Source: Pseudomonas sp. CCI4.2 (GTDB lineage Bacteria; Pseudomonadota; Gammaproteobacteria; Pseudomonadales; Pseudomonadaceae). From it: a stretch of DNA of 64,000 nt. Made by a program: the position numbers and the translations under genes. Where the stretch lies: assembly GCF_034350045.1 (NCBI RefSeq), contig NZ_CP133781.1, positions 3,706,501 to 3,770,500 on the forward strand, read 5' to 3'. Under the pieces are notes generated by a model. That model searched no databases and was not told where the DNA came from. It saw nothing but the letters and a program-made list of their open reading frames with translations. Below, in pieces: positions 20,679 to 29,041 of the stretch (the stretch's first letter is position 1; every line of letters begins with the position of its first letter).

Positions 20679-22892
20679 CTAAGTTGTCTCGCCGGGCAAA
20701 TAGCCGTAATACCCTTGATGGCCATACCGAGCGTTGGTCGCAGAGACTTGGTTGAGCACCACGCCAGTCACGGGCGCCCCATTGCGCAACAACTCACCCA
20801 CCCCGCGCTGGACCTGTGGCGCAGAGGTGCTGTCGGATTTGACGACGTAAAGCACGGCATCCGCCATTGCACATAACAGTGCCGCGTCACTGACGGACTG
20901 ACTGGCGGGAGAGTCGATGATAATTCGGTCATAACGTTGTTTGGCCCATTCCAGAAAACTGCTGAAGCGTGGCGATGCAAGCAGCTCCAGCGGATTGGAC
21001 GGCACCTCTCCAGCGGGCAGAACGTCGATACCACTGACCCGCTTAATACACTCTTCACTGCGGGCACTGCCGCTGATCAAGTCCGCCAAGCCCACTTTCT
21101 CATTATTCAGACCAACGTTTCGGGCCAGGGTCGGCCGCCGTAAATCGGCTTCAATCAACAGCACCCGTTCCAGGCGTCCCAACGCGCAGGCAAGATTAAC
21201 GGCGACTGCGCTTTTACCTTCGCCGGGCACCGAAGAAGTAACCACCACCACCCGGCGTCGGTTTTCGATGTCGCTGAGCATCACACCCGTTCGCAAGGTT
21301 CGAATCGCCTCATTGAAGCCCGCGTTGTCGTTGCGCTCGAATTGACGAGCAATGCGTGCGCGGTTTTTCTTTTGCAGCAACGGCACCACACCCAGCACCG
21401 GCAAGCGCAGTTTCTTCTCAACCTCATCGCTGGATTTGAAGGTGTTTTTCATGGCGTCGCGCAGTAGCGCCAAGGCGCAGCCGACGCCTAATGCCAATAC
21501 CGCCACAATCGACAGCATCAAGGATTTACGCGGTGTATTGGGCTGCTGCGGCACGATGGCTTCGTCGACAATGCGGGCGTTGCTTAGCCCGATATCGGCG
21601 GTCGCCGTGGTCTCGCGCAGGCGGGTGAGAAAGGTGTCGTACAACGAGCGATTGCTTTCTACATCGCGCTGCAATTCACGCAGCTTGAACTCTTTACGCG
21701 AAATGTCTTGAATTTGCGCGCGGCTGCTATTGACCGACGCGCGCAATGAGTCCTCGTTGGCCTGGGCCAACTGATAATTACGCTTGAGCCCGGCCACCAC
21801 TTGGTTGACCTGGATGCGCATGCTCGCCTGAGCGGCCGCAAGATCAGAGCGTGCCGCGAGCATTTTCGGGTGGCGGTCGCCATAGCGCCGCGACAGCTCA
21901 TCGACCTTGGCTTGGGCCCGCGCTTCGTCGGCCTGGAACTGCTGAATGACCGGGTTGTTGATCACTGCCGGGATGCTCGACATCTGATCCGAGCCTTTAG
22001 AGCCCATGCCCTGCACTTGTTGGTATTGGCTCTGCGCCTCAGCCCGCTCGCGCCTCGCCGCGACCATGTTATCGCTGTTTTTCGACAGCTCGTTGGCGCT
22101 GATGGTCACCACGCCGTCAACGTCCACGAGTCCTTCAGCATCGCGGTAGCTTTGCAGTTTGTTTTCGGACTGTTGCAACTGGGTGCGCAACTCAACCAAA
22201 CGTGTGTTCATCCAACGGCTGGCGGTCAACGAGTCGCTAATTTGCGCGTCGAGGCGGCTGTCCAGATAGCCTTGGGCCAAGGCGTTGGCGGCAAGCGCAG
22301 CGGTCTCTTTGTCGTTGAGCGTCACGCCGATAGTCACCACCTGGCTTTTACCCACGGATGACACCGAAGTGTGTTCCATCAATTCCAGCACGGTACCATC
22401 GAACACTTCAGTCGGCGTCAGCGGCGGGTTCTGGCTCCAGCTGGGTGGGAACCATTCGGGTTGTATACGCGCCATCAGCATTTTAATGCGCGGCATAAGG
22501 TACAGCCGTTGACGCGGGTCGAACTCAGGGTGCTCGGTAAGGTTCAACTGGCGCACCGCGCGCTCGGCCACGGCCCGGCTCTGGATCAGGCTGATCTGGG
22601 TTTGCAGGTAATCGTTGGTTGGATTATTCGGGTCGGCGGTTTGCTGGAATGAAATAAGCATCGCGCCCTTGGGTTCGATGACCAGCGACGCCACAGCGCG
22701 ATAATCCGGCGTGATCGATTGCATAAGGACCGCCGCCAGCATCGTGGCCAAGATAGCGAGGGCCAGAATGCTCCACTTGCGGCCCCACAGCGTATGCCCG
22801 ATTTTGCGCGAGTCGATGAAGTCCCTGTCATCTTCCAGCGGCGCCATGTAACGCTTTGGCACGTCACGTCTGCTGATGCTGATCTGGCCCAT
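20679..22892 (-). CDS. Wzc-type chain-length regulator and tyrosine kinase
   Basis: 737 aa from ATG 22892 (MGQISISRRD). An N-terminal Wzz domain with two membrane segments (WSILALAILATMLAAVLM; LMLSIVAVLALGVGCALALL) flanks a long periplasmic coiled-coil and GNVR region. The C-terminal BY-kinase has Walker A SSVPGEGKS, Walker A' LLIEADLRRP and Walker B IIIDSPA. The tail YGHQGYYGY is a tyrosine cluster for autophosphorylation. It controls polymer length with the Wza-like exporter just upstream, whose stop codon is 1 nt from this start. Confidence 0.95.
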   Translation of the reverse strand: MGQISISRRDVPKRYMAPLEDDRDFIDSRKIGHTLWGRKWSILALAILATMLAAVLMQSITPDYRAVASLVIEPKGAMLISFQQTADPNNPTNDYLQTQISLIQSRAVAERAVRQLNLTEHPEFDPRQRLYLMPRIKMLMARIQPEWFPPSWSQNPPLTPTEVFDGTVLELMEHTSVSSVGKSQVVTIGVTLNDKETAALAANALAQGYLDSRLDAQISDSLTASRWMNTRLVELRTQLQQSENKLQSYRDAEGLVDVDGVVTISANELSKNSDNMVAARRERAEAQSQYQQVQGMGSKGSDQMSSIPAVINNPVIQQFQADEARAQAKVDELSRRYGDRHPKMLAARSDLAAAQASMRIQVNQVVAGLKRNYQLAQANEDSLRASVNSSRAQIQDISRKEFKLRELQRDVESNRSLYDTFLTRLRETTATADIGLSNARIVDEAIVPQQPNTPRKSLMLSIVAVLALGVGCALALLRDAMKNTFKSSDEVEKKLRLPVLGVVPLLQKKNRARIARQFERNDNAGFNEAIRTLRTGVMLSDIENRRRVVVVTSSVPGEGKSAVAVNLACALGRLERVLLIEADLRRPTLARNVGLNNEKVGLADLISGSARSEECIKRVSGIDVLPAGEVPSNPLELLASPRFSSFLEWAKQRYDRIIIDSPASQSVSDAALLCAMADAVLYVVKSDSTSAPQVQRGVGELLRNGAPVTGVVLNQVSATNARYGHQGYYGYLPGETT

Positions 22893-22893
22893 G

Positions 22894-23421
22894 TCAAAAG
22901 AACCCCTGTTCAATGGTGATGGTGTCACCCGGTTCGACCAACGTGTTCAAGCTCGCTTTGAGGCTTCTACGGGTCGGGTCAGTGCCGCGCACAATACTGA
23001 TGCGCTTATCCGACGCACGCTCTGTCAGCCCACCGGCTACTGCGATGGCGCGGTCCAGGGTCAACCCCGGCTGGAACGGATAGCCACCCGGTAACTTGAC
23101 CTCACCGCTGATGTAAAACTGTCGATACGTGAGCACGCTGACTGAAACCCGCGGGGCGACTAAATAGCCGTCCTTGAGTTTGTCGGTGATCAGCTTTTCC
23201 ACCTCGGTGGGGGTTAAGCCCTTGGCGTTGATTTCGCCAATGAACGGATAGGAAAACGTCCCGGCGTCGGTTAGTCGGATCTCTTTGAAACTGAGGTCGG
23301 ATTCGCCGAAGACGTTGATATTGATCACATCGCCGGAACTGAGCTGATACTGAGCCGCCGCAAAAATCGGCAGGCTGCACACCATCAGCAACGCCGCGAT
23401 AACGAATTGACGGATGAACAT
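22894..23421 (-). CDS. Short Wza-type polysaccharide export protein
   Basis: 175 aa with a Sec signal peptide (MFIRQFVIAALLMVCSLPIFAAA). It has a polysaccharide-export (PES) domain (YQLSSGDVININVFGESDLSFKEIRLTDAG) and one SLBB domain (GEVKLPGGYPFQPGLTLDRAIAVAGGL). It has no lipobox Cys at the signal cleavage site and lacks the extra SLBB and C-terminal helix that form the Wza outer-membrane pore. It is therefore a periplasmic adaptor type, and the beta-barrel gene upstream probably supplies the outer-membrane part. Confidence 0.9.
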   Translation of the reverse strand: MFIRQFVIAALLMVCSLPIFAAAQYQLSSGDVININVFGESDLSFKEIRLTDAGTFSYPFIGEINAKGLTPTEVEKLITDKLKDGYLVAPRVSVSVLTYRQFYISGEVKLPGGYPFQPGLTLDRAIAVAGGLTERASDKRISIVRGTDPTRRSLKASLNTLVEPGDTITIEQGFF

Positions 23422-23440
23422 AAGGGATACCTCTTATCAA

Positions 23441-23510
23441 GCACCGCGTAACCTGTTGAATTGAATATTTAACAATTGCCCGGTGTTGCTGCGCGACAGC
23501 ACGGCGTCGA
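23441..23510. repeat. Copy 1 of a short dispersed element
   Basis: CACCGCGTAA ... TTGCTGCGCGACAGC ... GCGTC. The same arrangement recurs at 36918-36970. The core can fold as GCTG CGCGA CAGC. Confidence 0.45.
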
Positions 23511-23541
23511 AGACGGGGACGTGTTCTGGCGCCCAGCTAAA

Positions 23542-24696
23542 TCAAAGACTCAACGCAATACTCAACATAAATACGTTGCGGGTGTAGGTCTGGTCGCTGA
23601 AGTTCGAGTCGTTTTCCCAACGCTGGTAGCCCAGGGTGATGTCAGCCCAGCGGGTGGCTGAGTAAATCAGTGAAGCGCCGTAGGTGTTGAGTTTGTCGTC
23701 GCGCCCGATACCCAGGTATTGAAGGTCTGCATAACGGTAATCGATCTCCGACGCGATCCACGGCGACCAGGTATGTCGCCAACCCAGACGGGTGCTGGTG
23801 TCGTGGACGGTGTAGGAACCGTCGTCGCCTTCTTCGTATTTTTTGCTTGCATTCAGAGAGAACGTGGAATAGGTGCGCGGCTTCCAGTCCACGCCGACTT
23901 CCCACGTTGGGCTGCTGTAATCATTGGCCACGCCCTCGAAGTCTTTGCGTTCATAACCTACCCGCACGCTGCCACTGACTTTGGCGCTGACGTCCCGTGT
24001 AACGCCGACTAACGCAGCATCGCCGGTACTGTTTCGGGTGCTGTCGTGGAGCAAATAATCAAAATCACTGTGGCGCACTTCAACCAACGCGCGGGTGCTA
24101 CCGCCGAGGCGGTGAAACCAAGTCGCGACGAGGATGGTGGTGTTGTGTTCCTTGTCATCATTGATTCCATCGCTGTTGCGGTAACGTAGCTGTTGATATT
24201 CGGCCAACAGATCAATTTGGTTCATGCCACTGAGCACGCCGAAACTGTAGCCCAAATCAGCGTTCTTCAAGGTGTACTTGTCGTTCTCCCGCGGCTGGGC
24301 GGTTTGCACTGTGTTTTCGGCGCGGCGATAGCCCAGCTCCCAGTTCAGACGATTACGCGAATCAAACTCTACGATGCTTTTGGCCATGACGTGCTGATCA
24401 ACATGGTCGGCGTCGGCATGGTCTTGGTACGTCAGGCTGTCGACGTCGTACTCAAGTTGATAGCCACTGGTGCGGGTTTGCGTTTCCAACACAAACGTTG
24501 GACGCACGGATGTAATCCAGGAGGATTCAACCTGATTGGGCAATGTTCGGAAGTTATCGTCATAACGCTCGCCGATTTTCAGCGTCGGCGTGAAATCAAA
24601 GCCACCCAGTTCCACACTTTGCGGTTCATCCGCCATAGCGATCATCGGGAAAGGCACAAGTACGAGTAACGTCAACAAACGTTGCCTGTCATTCAT
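23542..24696 (-). CDS. Outer-membrane beta-barrel protein of the exopolysaccharide cluster
   Basis: 384 aa from ATG 24696, preceded by AGGATCC. The signal peptide ends MIAMA/DEP. The mature part is a run of alternating amphipathic strands rich in Tyr, Trp and Arg (GYQLEYDVDSLTYQDHADADHVD, RLNWELGYRRAEN, ..ITLGYQRWENDSNFSDQTYTRNVFMLSIALSL), typical of BBP2/EpsL-like barrels. It is the first gene of the cluster and probably forms or assists the outer-membrane exit. I recognise the type but not a named gene. Confidence 0.8.
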   Translation of the reverse strand: MNDRQRLLTLLVLVPFPMIAMADEPQSVELGGFDFTPTLKIGERYDDNFRTLPNQVESSWITSVRPTFVLETQTRTSGYQLEYDVDSLTYQDHADADHVDQHVMAKSIVEFDSRNRLNWELGYRRAENTVQTAQPRENDKYTLKNADLGYSFGVLSGMNQIDLLAEYQQLRYRNSDGINDDKEHNTTILVATWFHRLGGSTRALVEVRHSDFDYLLHDSTRNSTGDAALVGVTRDVSAKVSGSVRVGYERKDFEGVANDYSSPTWEVGVDWKPRTYSTFSLNASKKYEEGDDGSYTVHDTSTRLGWRHTWSPWIASEIDYRYADLQYLGIGRDDKLNTYGASLIYSATRWADITLGYQRWENDSNFSDQTYTRNVFMLSIALSL

Positions 24697-25442
24697 CAAG
24701 GATCCTTTCTCGCAGTGCGATAGAAGCAGCGTGGTAAAAAATACTCGGCTCAACCCCCTCCAGAACAACCTGGAACGTGTCGGTGGTAAACATCCATGAA
24801 GGTTTTATGCCGGTCAGTGCCCGTGAAAGTCTTCAGGGCAACGCGGCGGACTGCGCGTGCAATCACGACGACTGTTGGCAGGGTGCGAGAAGGAAAAAAA
24901 CAATGCTACCGCCCAAGCCATGCTCGGGAGCACAAGCTGCATGTTTATTACATCAACTATGCGTAATGCGGCATAGACAGCCGATGACTGCGGTACTCCC
25001 TTCGCGAACGAACGTCGCGTTCAGGGAAACTACAAAGGGACACTTCGGCGACCCTCGAATGGCCTCGGTTCAGACTATTGTCCGCCACCGACCGAATCGC
25101 TCGAAGGCTTGATTATGAGTGGAAGTTTTTGACTTTGGTGTGTTGGACGACAAACGGACAGCGACAGGCAGTTCTGCGGCGACATACGGTCTTACCTTGG
25201 AATGGCCAAAGCGCCGGTAGCCGGCGTGTTGGCGATGAAGCAAGCGACGCCGGAGTGAGGGAAGACCGAGCCTAAGCGAGGTTCTGCATGGTGGGGCAAG
25301 CGTTTTGGGGGACCTTTTTGCGGTTCGGCGTTCCGACGTTTGAAAAAGGTGCCTCGCTGTAAAAGCGAAACCATAATTTCATCCCCCCACAAATGCTGGA
25401 TGTACACACAAAACTCAGCGCCAACCCATTGCTTTTAACAGA
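24697..25442. other. Intergenic region upstream of the exopolysaccharide cluster
   Basis: About 746 nt without a credible gene. Short open frames here (24777-25112 plus, 25192-25407 minus) lack homology and ribosome binding sites. It should hold the cluster promoter, read leftwards, but I found no clear sigma70 or sigma54 match. An inverted repeat CTATGC / GCATAG lies at 24958-24977. The stretch about 25200-25380 resembles a degenerate non-coding Pseudomonas intergenic repeat: ACCTTTTT and AAAAAGGT form an inverted pair, followed by CGCTGTAAAAGCG. Confidence 0.5.
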
Positions 25443-25517
25443 TTAAAAAGTAGTTTTATAAGAGGTGCCGAAGGCGTCCAGCAGCAAGCCGTCCATGTCG
25501 AAGATCACTGCGGCCAT
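25443..25517 (-). pseudogene. N-terminal stub of a HAD-family phosphatase
   Basis: Only 24 codons: MAAVIFDMDGLLLDAFGTSYKTTF, then stop. AVIFDMDGLLLD is the exact start of a HAD hydrolase (nucleophile Asp in DMDG). The last ten residues do not fit the family, so the rest was lost by deletion or the ends were fused. It begins 11 nt after the permease stop, so the intact ancestor was probably the last gene of the sugar operon. Confidence 0.75.
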
Positions 25518-25528
25518 CGCGTGGCGGC

Positions 25529-26557
25529 TCACGTGCGGCCCGCGTAGTGGTCGATCAGGCGATTCAACAGAATGGCCAGGACGATGATCACCCCGGTAAT
25601 CGCCATTTGATAAAACGAACCCAGCCCCAGCAAGTTGAAAATATTGCGCAGCACTTGCAGCAGCATTACGGCCACTGCCGTACCTACCACGCTGCCGCGT
25701 CCGCCGAACAGGCTGGTGCCGCCCAATACCACGGCGGCAATCGCATCCAGTTCCAACCCTTGGGCGGCCGTGGGTTGGCCCACGTGTAAGCGCGAGGTCA
25801 GGAGCATGCCGGCGAAGGCCGCGAGCCCGCCGCAAATGGCAAACACCGCAATGGTCACGGTGCGCACCGGAACTCCGGATAAGCGCGCAGCTTCCAGATT
25901 GCCGCCCGTGGCCAGTACGTATTCACCGAACACGGTGTAACGCAGCACCAACCAGGCGACGGCGGTGATCACAATGAAGATCAAACCCAATACCGGAAAC
26001 ACAATGCCTTGGCTGGGCAGGATGTCGATCATCGCTGAGCCAATCCGGGTAAAACCTGCGGGCAAGTTACCGATGGGCGCGCCGTCCGACGCTAAAAAGG
26101 TTGCGCCCCGCAGCGACACTAATCCCGCCAACGTCACGATGAAACTCGGGACTTTGCCGAACACGGTGATGCCGCCCATAAAGGTGCCGATAAGCACGCC
26201 GACGACTAAAGTCGCCGGTACCGCGAGCCAACTGCCGATCTGTTGTTGCAGCATCACCGAGACCACGATCCCGCCGAAGGCGCAGACACTGCCCACCGAC
26301 AGATCAATGTTGGCTGTCAGGATCACGAAGGTCATGCCGATGGCAACGATGCCGACGATGGCGCCTTGTTGAAACAGGTTGGCGATGTTGCCGAAGGTCA
26401 GGAAGTCATCGGACAGAAACGTAGCGACCACCACCGCCAACAGAAAAATGAACACGAAGTTATAACGCATGACCCAGTCGAGGGCTGCGCTTCTGCGCGG
26501 GGGACCGCAGACAGACACTTTTTCGAAAGCAGGCAGTGGGTTGCTAGTCGTCGTCAT
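25529..26557 (-). CDS. Ribose-type ABC transporter permease
   Basis: 342 aa, RbsC/BPD_transp_2 family with about eight to ten membrane segments. Family marks: ANIDLSVGSVCAFGGIVV, FMGGITVFGKVPSFIVTLAGL and AAVVLGGTSLFGGRGSVVGT. It forms the channel for the sugar delivered by the binding protein at 31756. Its ATG overlaps the ATPase stop by 4 nt (ATGA), a sign of coupled translation. Only one permease gene is present, so it would be a homodimer. Confidence 0.93.
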   Translation of the reverse strand: MTTTSNPLPAFEKVSVCGPPRRSAALDWVMRYNFVFIFLLAVVVATFLSDDFLTFGNIANLFQQGAIVGIVAIGMTFVILTANIDLSVGSVCAFGGIVVSVMLQQQIGSWLAVPATLVVGVLIGTFMGGITVFGKVPSFIVTLAGLVSLRGATFLASDGAPIGNLPAGFTRIGSAMIDILPSQGIVFPVLGLIFIVITAVAWLVLRYTVFGEYVLATGGNLEAARLSGVPVRTVTIAVFAICGGLAAFAGMLLTSRLHVGQPTAAQGLELDAIAAVVLGGTSLFGGRGSVVGTAVAVMLLQVLRNIFNLLGLGSFYQMAITGVIIVLAILLNRLIDHYAGRT

Positions 26558-28050
26558 GATGTGTGCACTCGTTTACCGGTCAGGATGGCGTGCTCGATGT
26601 GATCGCGAGGAGTGGTCAATGGATCGAAACACTCCGCATTGCGGCCTTCATGCATCACCCAGATGCGGTCGCAGTTGACATACAACTCATCCAGTTCGCT
26701 GCTGGCGACCAGCACTGCCGAGCCTTCCTGCGCCAGGCTGCGGGCCAAGGCGTACAAGTCGGCCTTGGCGCCCACATCAAGGCCACGGCTCGGTTCGTCC
26801 AACAGCAACAAGCGCGTGCCTTCGATGACCCACTTGGCCATGACCACTTTCTGTTGATTGCCGCCGGACAATTGCCGCACCGGCTGGTCCAGGTTGTCGA
26901 ACTTGGTTTGCAGGCGTTTGAGTACCGGCTCCGTGCGCTGCTTGGCCTGCCAATGAGAAAACCAGGTCAAGCGATGGGTGTGCACCAGCGTGGCGTTGCG
27001 GTAGATCGGCGCATCCAGCATCAAGCCCTCGGTTTTGCGACTTTCCGGGACCAGACCCACCCCCAGGCGAATGGCATCGCGTGGGGTGTTGGGTTTATAG
27101 GCGTGCCCGAACAGTTGGATGTTGCCGGTGAATCGCCCGGAGCCGAACAAGGCTTTAAGCAGGCTGCTGCGCCCGGCGCCGTTGAGCCCGGCCAGGCCGA
27201 CGATTTCGCCCTGACGCACTTCAAGGCCATGAACGTCCAGCCCTTGGGCACCGTGCAAATTATCGACCTTCAGCGCCAGCTCGGCGCGGGGCGGGGTGCG
27301 GGCGCTGCGTTCCAGCAACGCCCGGTGTTCGCCGACCACAGCGTTGATCAAGGCTTGGTCGTCGACGTCACTCAATTCACGGGTTTCCAACGTGCAGCCG
27401 CCACGCAGCACCGTCACCCGATGGCCAATTTCGCGAATCTCGTGCAAGCGGTGGCTGACGTACAAAACGGCGACGCCCGCGGCGGTGATTTCACGGATCA
27501 CCTGGAACACCCGTTTCAACTCAGTTTCATTGAGCGCGGCAGACGGTTCATCCATCACCACCAGCTTGGCGTCGCAAGTCAATGCCCTGGCGATGGCCGT
27601 CAGTTGTTGATTGGCGATAGACAGGGTTTCGACCCGCGCCGTGGCGCTGAAGTGGGCGCCGACCCGTTTCAAGGCTAGCGCTGCCCGGGCGCTGCGTTTG
27701 GCCCGGGAAATGACCCCGAAGCGGCTGGGGGTGTAGCCGAGCATCAGGTTTTCTTCGACGGTCATTTGCCCGATCAGGTCCAGTTCCTGATAGATCATTA
27801 CGATCCCGGCTTCACGGGCTTGCTGCGGACTTTTCAGCTCGACCTGCCGACCACCGACGAGCATTTCGCCGCCGTCGGGCCGATGGGCGCCAGCGACGAT
27901 TTTCAATAACGTACTTTTTCCGGCGCCATTCGCGCCGAGCAAACAATGGACTTCACCGGGGCGCACAGTCAGTGACGCGTCGGTCAGCGCGATGACGTTA
28001 GGCGGAAAGCGTTTAGCGAGGTGACGAATCTCGAGCGCCAATTCATTCAT
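26554..28050 (-). CDS. Sugar ABC transporter ATP-binding protein (RbsA type)
   Basis: 498 aa from ATG 28050; the 57 codons upstream in frame belong to the regulator gene read in another frame. Two nucleotide-binding domains: Walker A GANGAGKST and Walker B LVVMDEPSAALN in the first. In the second the Walker A is degenerate (GLNGAGRSS), with signature QLSGGNQQKVVMAKW and LLLDEPSRGLDVGAK. That asymmetry is usual for RbsA/MglA. It overlaps the regulator by 8 nt and the permease by 4. Confidence 0.94.
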   Translation of the reverse strand: MNELALEIRHLAKRFPPNVIALTDASLTVRPGEVHCLLGANGAGKSTLLKIVAGAHRPDGGEMLVGGRQVELKSPQQAREAGIVMIYQELDLIGQMTVEENLMLGYTPSRFGVISRAKRSARAALALKRVGAHFSATARVETLSIANQQLTAIARALTCDAKLVVMDEPSAALNETELKRVFQVIREITAAGVAVLYVSHRLHEIREIGHRVTVLRGGCTLETRELSDVDDQALINAVVGEHRALLERSARTPPRAELALKVDNLHGAQGLDVHGLEVRQGEIVGLAGLNGAGRSSLLKALFGSGRFTGNIQLFGHAYKPNTPRDAIRLGVGLVPESRKTEGLMLDAPIYRNATLVHTHRLTWFSHWQAKQRTEPVLKRLQTKFDNLDQPVRQLSGGNQQKVVMAKWVIEGTRLLLLDEPSRGLDVGAKADLYALARSLAQEGSAVLVASSELDELYVNCDRIWVMHEGRNAECFDPLTTPRDHIEHAILTGKRVHTS

Positions 28051-29041
28051 GGTCCTGCTCCAACAAGAAACGGGCGGTGGCTTCGTCAGTGGCGAGTACG
28101 TTGACGTACCCGGCGCGGACACAGGCTTTGGCGATCTGGTGCTTGTGCGTGCCGACACAGACGGCAATCGACCAGGCTTTGTCGCGCAGTGCCTGAGGGC
28201 GCAGGCCCAGGGTTCGGTCATCCAGTTCCGGCATCACCACTTGGCCATCGGCGCCAATGAAGCGGCCCATAATGTCGCCCACTGCGCCGCGCCGCTCCAG
28301 CTCGGCCAACAGTGCGGCGTCTATATAACCGGATTCCATCAGCACCGAATGCGCGGTTAGTTCACCGAGGCTGAAGCACGCAACGGAAGCCTGTTCACCC
28401 AAGCGCAATACGGCCGCGATGATCGGGTCCTGTTCCAGCGCCTCGCGGGTTCGTGCATTGCCGAGAATCGCCGGCACTGGCAATAAAGTGGCTTGGCCGC
28501 GTGCTGCATGGGCGAAACGCTCGGCGACGTTATGGCTGGGCTCGCCCACTGAGCGGGTATTGATGGCGCCATTGAGCAACACCACGTTGACCGACTCGTT
28601 CCAGCGCGGCACCAACCACTGGGCCATTTTGGTCAGGGTTCGGCCCCACGACACGCCGATCAAATCCGGTGCCGGTTGCAGGCTACACACATAGCGCGCC
28701 GCAGCTTGAGTCACCGCATTCAGCCCGCTGTCATCGCCGACTACGCCCAGCACCAAGGCTTCGCGCAGGCCGAAACGCCGCTGTAACGCAGCCTCCAACT
28801 CGGGCAAGCGCGAGGAGCGCGGGATGATTTCGATTCTGACCACACCGGTTTCACGGGCTTCACGCAACAAACGGCTGACTTGCCAGCGGGTCAGCCCGGT
28901 TTCTTTGGAAATATCGCTTTGGGTCTTTTCCAGGTCGTAATACAGCTTGGCCACTTGGACCATTAAATCCTCGCGCTGGGCATCGGAAGACAGCCGGGCG
29001 GGCAAGGTTTCCGGGATCTTTGAATCGGTCAGGTTGCTCAT
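28043..29041 (-). CDS. SorC/DeoR-type sugar-binding transcriptional regulator
   Basis: 332 aa from ATG 29041. The N-terminal helix-turn-helix (AKLYYDLEKTQSDISKETGLTRWQVSRLLREARETGVVRIEI) is followed by a sugar-phosphate-sensing domain (residues about 75-330; LIGVSWGRTLTKMA is the family's phosphosugar-binding block). SorC proteins (DeoR of Bacillus, LsrR, EryD) usually repress their operon until a phosphorylated sugar binds. It sits inside the operon between kinase and ATPase. The palindromes at 32794 and 32854 are its likely operators. Confidence 0.9.
   Translation of the reverse strand: MSNLTDSKIPETLPARLSSDAQREDLMVQVAKLYYDLEKTQSDISKETGLTRWQVSRLLREARETGVVRIEIIPRSSRLPELEAALQRRFGLREALVLGVVGDDSGLNAVTQAAARYVCSLQPAPDLIGVSWGRTLTKMAQWLVPRWNESVNVVLLNGAINTRSVGEPSHNVAERFAHAARGQATLLPVPAILGNARTREALEQDPIIAAVLRLGEQASVACFSLGELTAHSVLMESGYIDAALLAELERRGAVGDIMGRFIGADGQVVMPELDDRTLGLRPQALRDKAWSIAVCVGTHKHQIAKACVRAGYVNVLATDEATARFLLEQDHE

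Noticed and set aside
24777..25112. 111-codon plus-strand open frame in the exopolysaccharide upstream region
   Set aside because: Rich in Arg, Cys and His without domain or ribosome binding site; probably chance.
26563..27678. 371-codon open frame antisense to the ABC ATPase
   Set aside because: Shadow of the ATPase gene, which has complete Walker and signature motifs.
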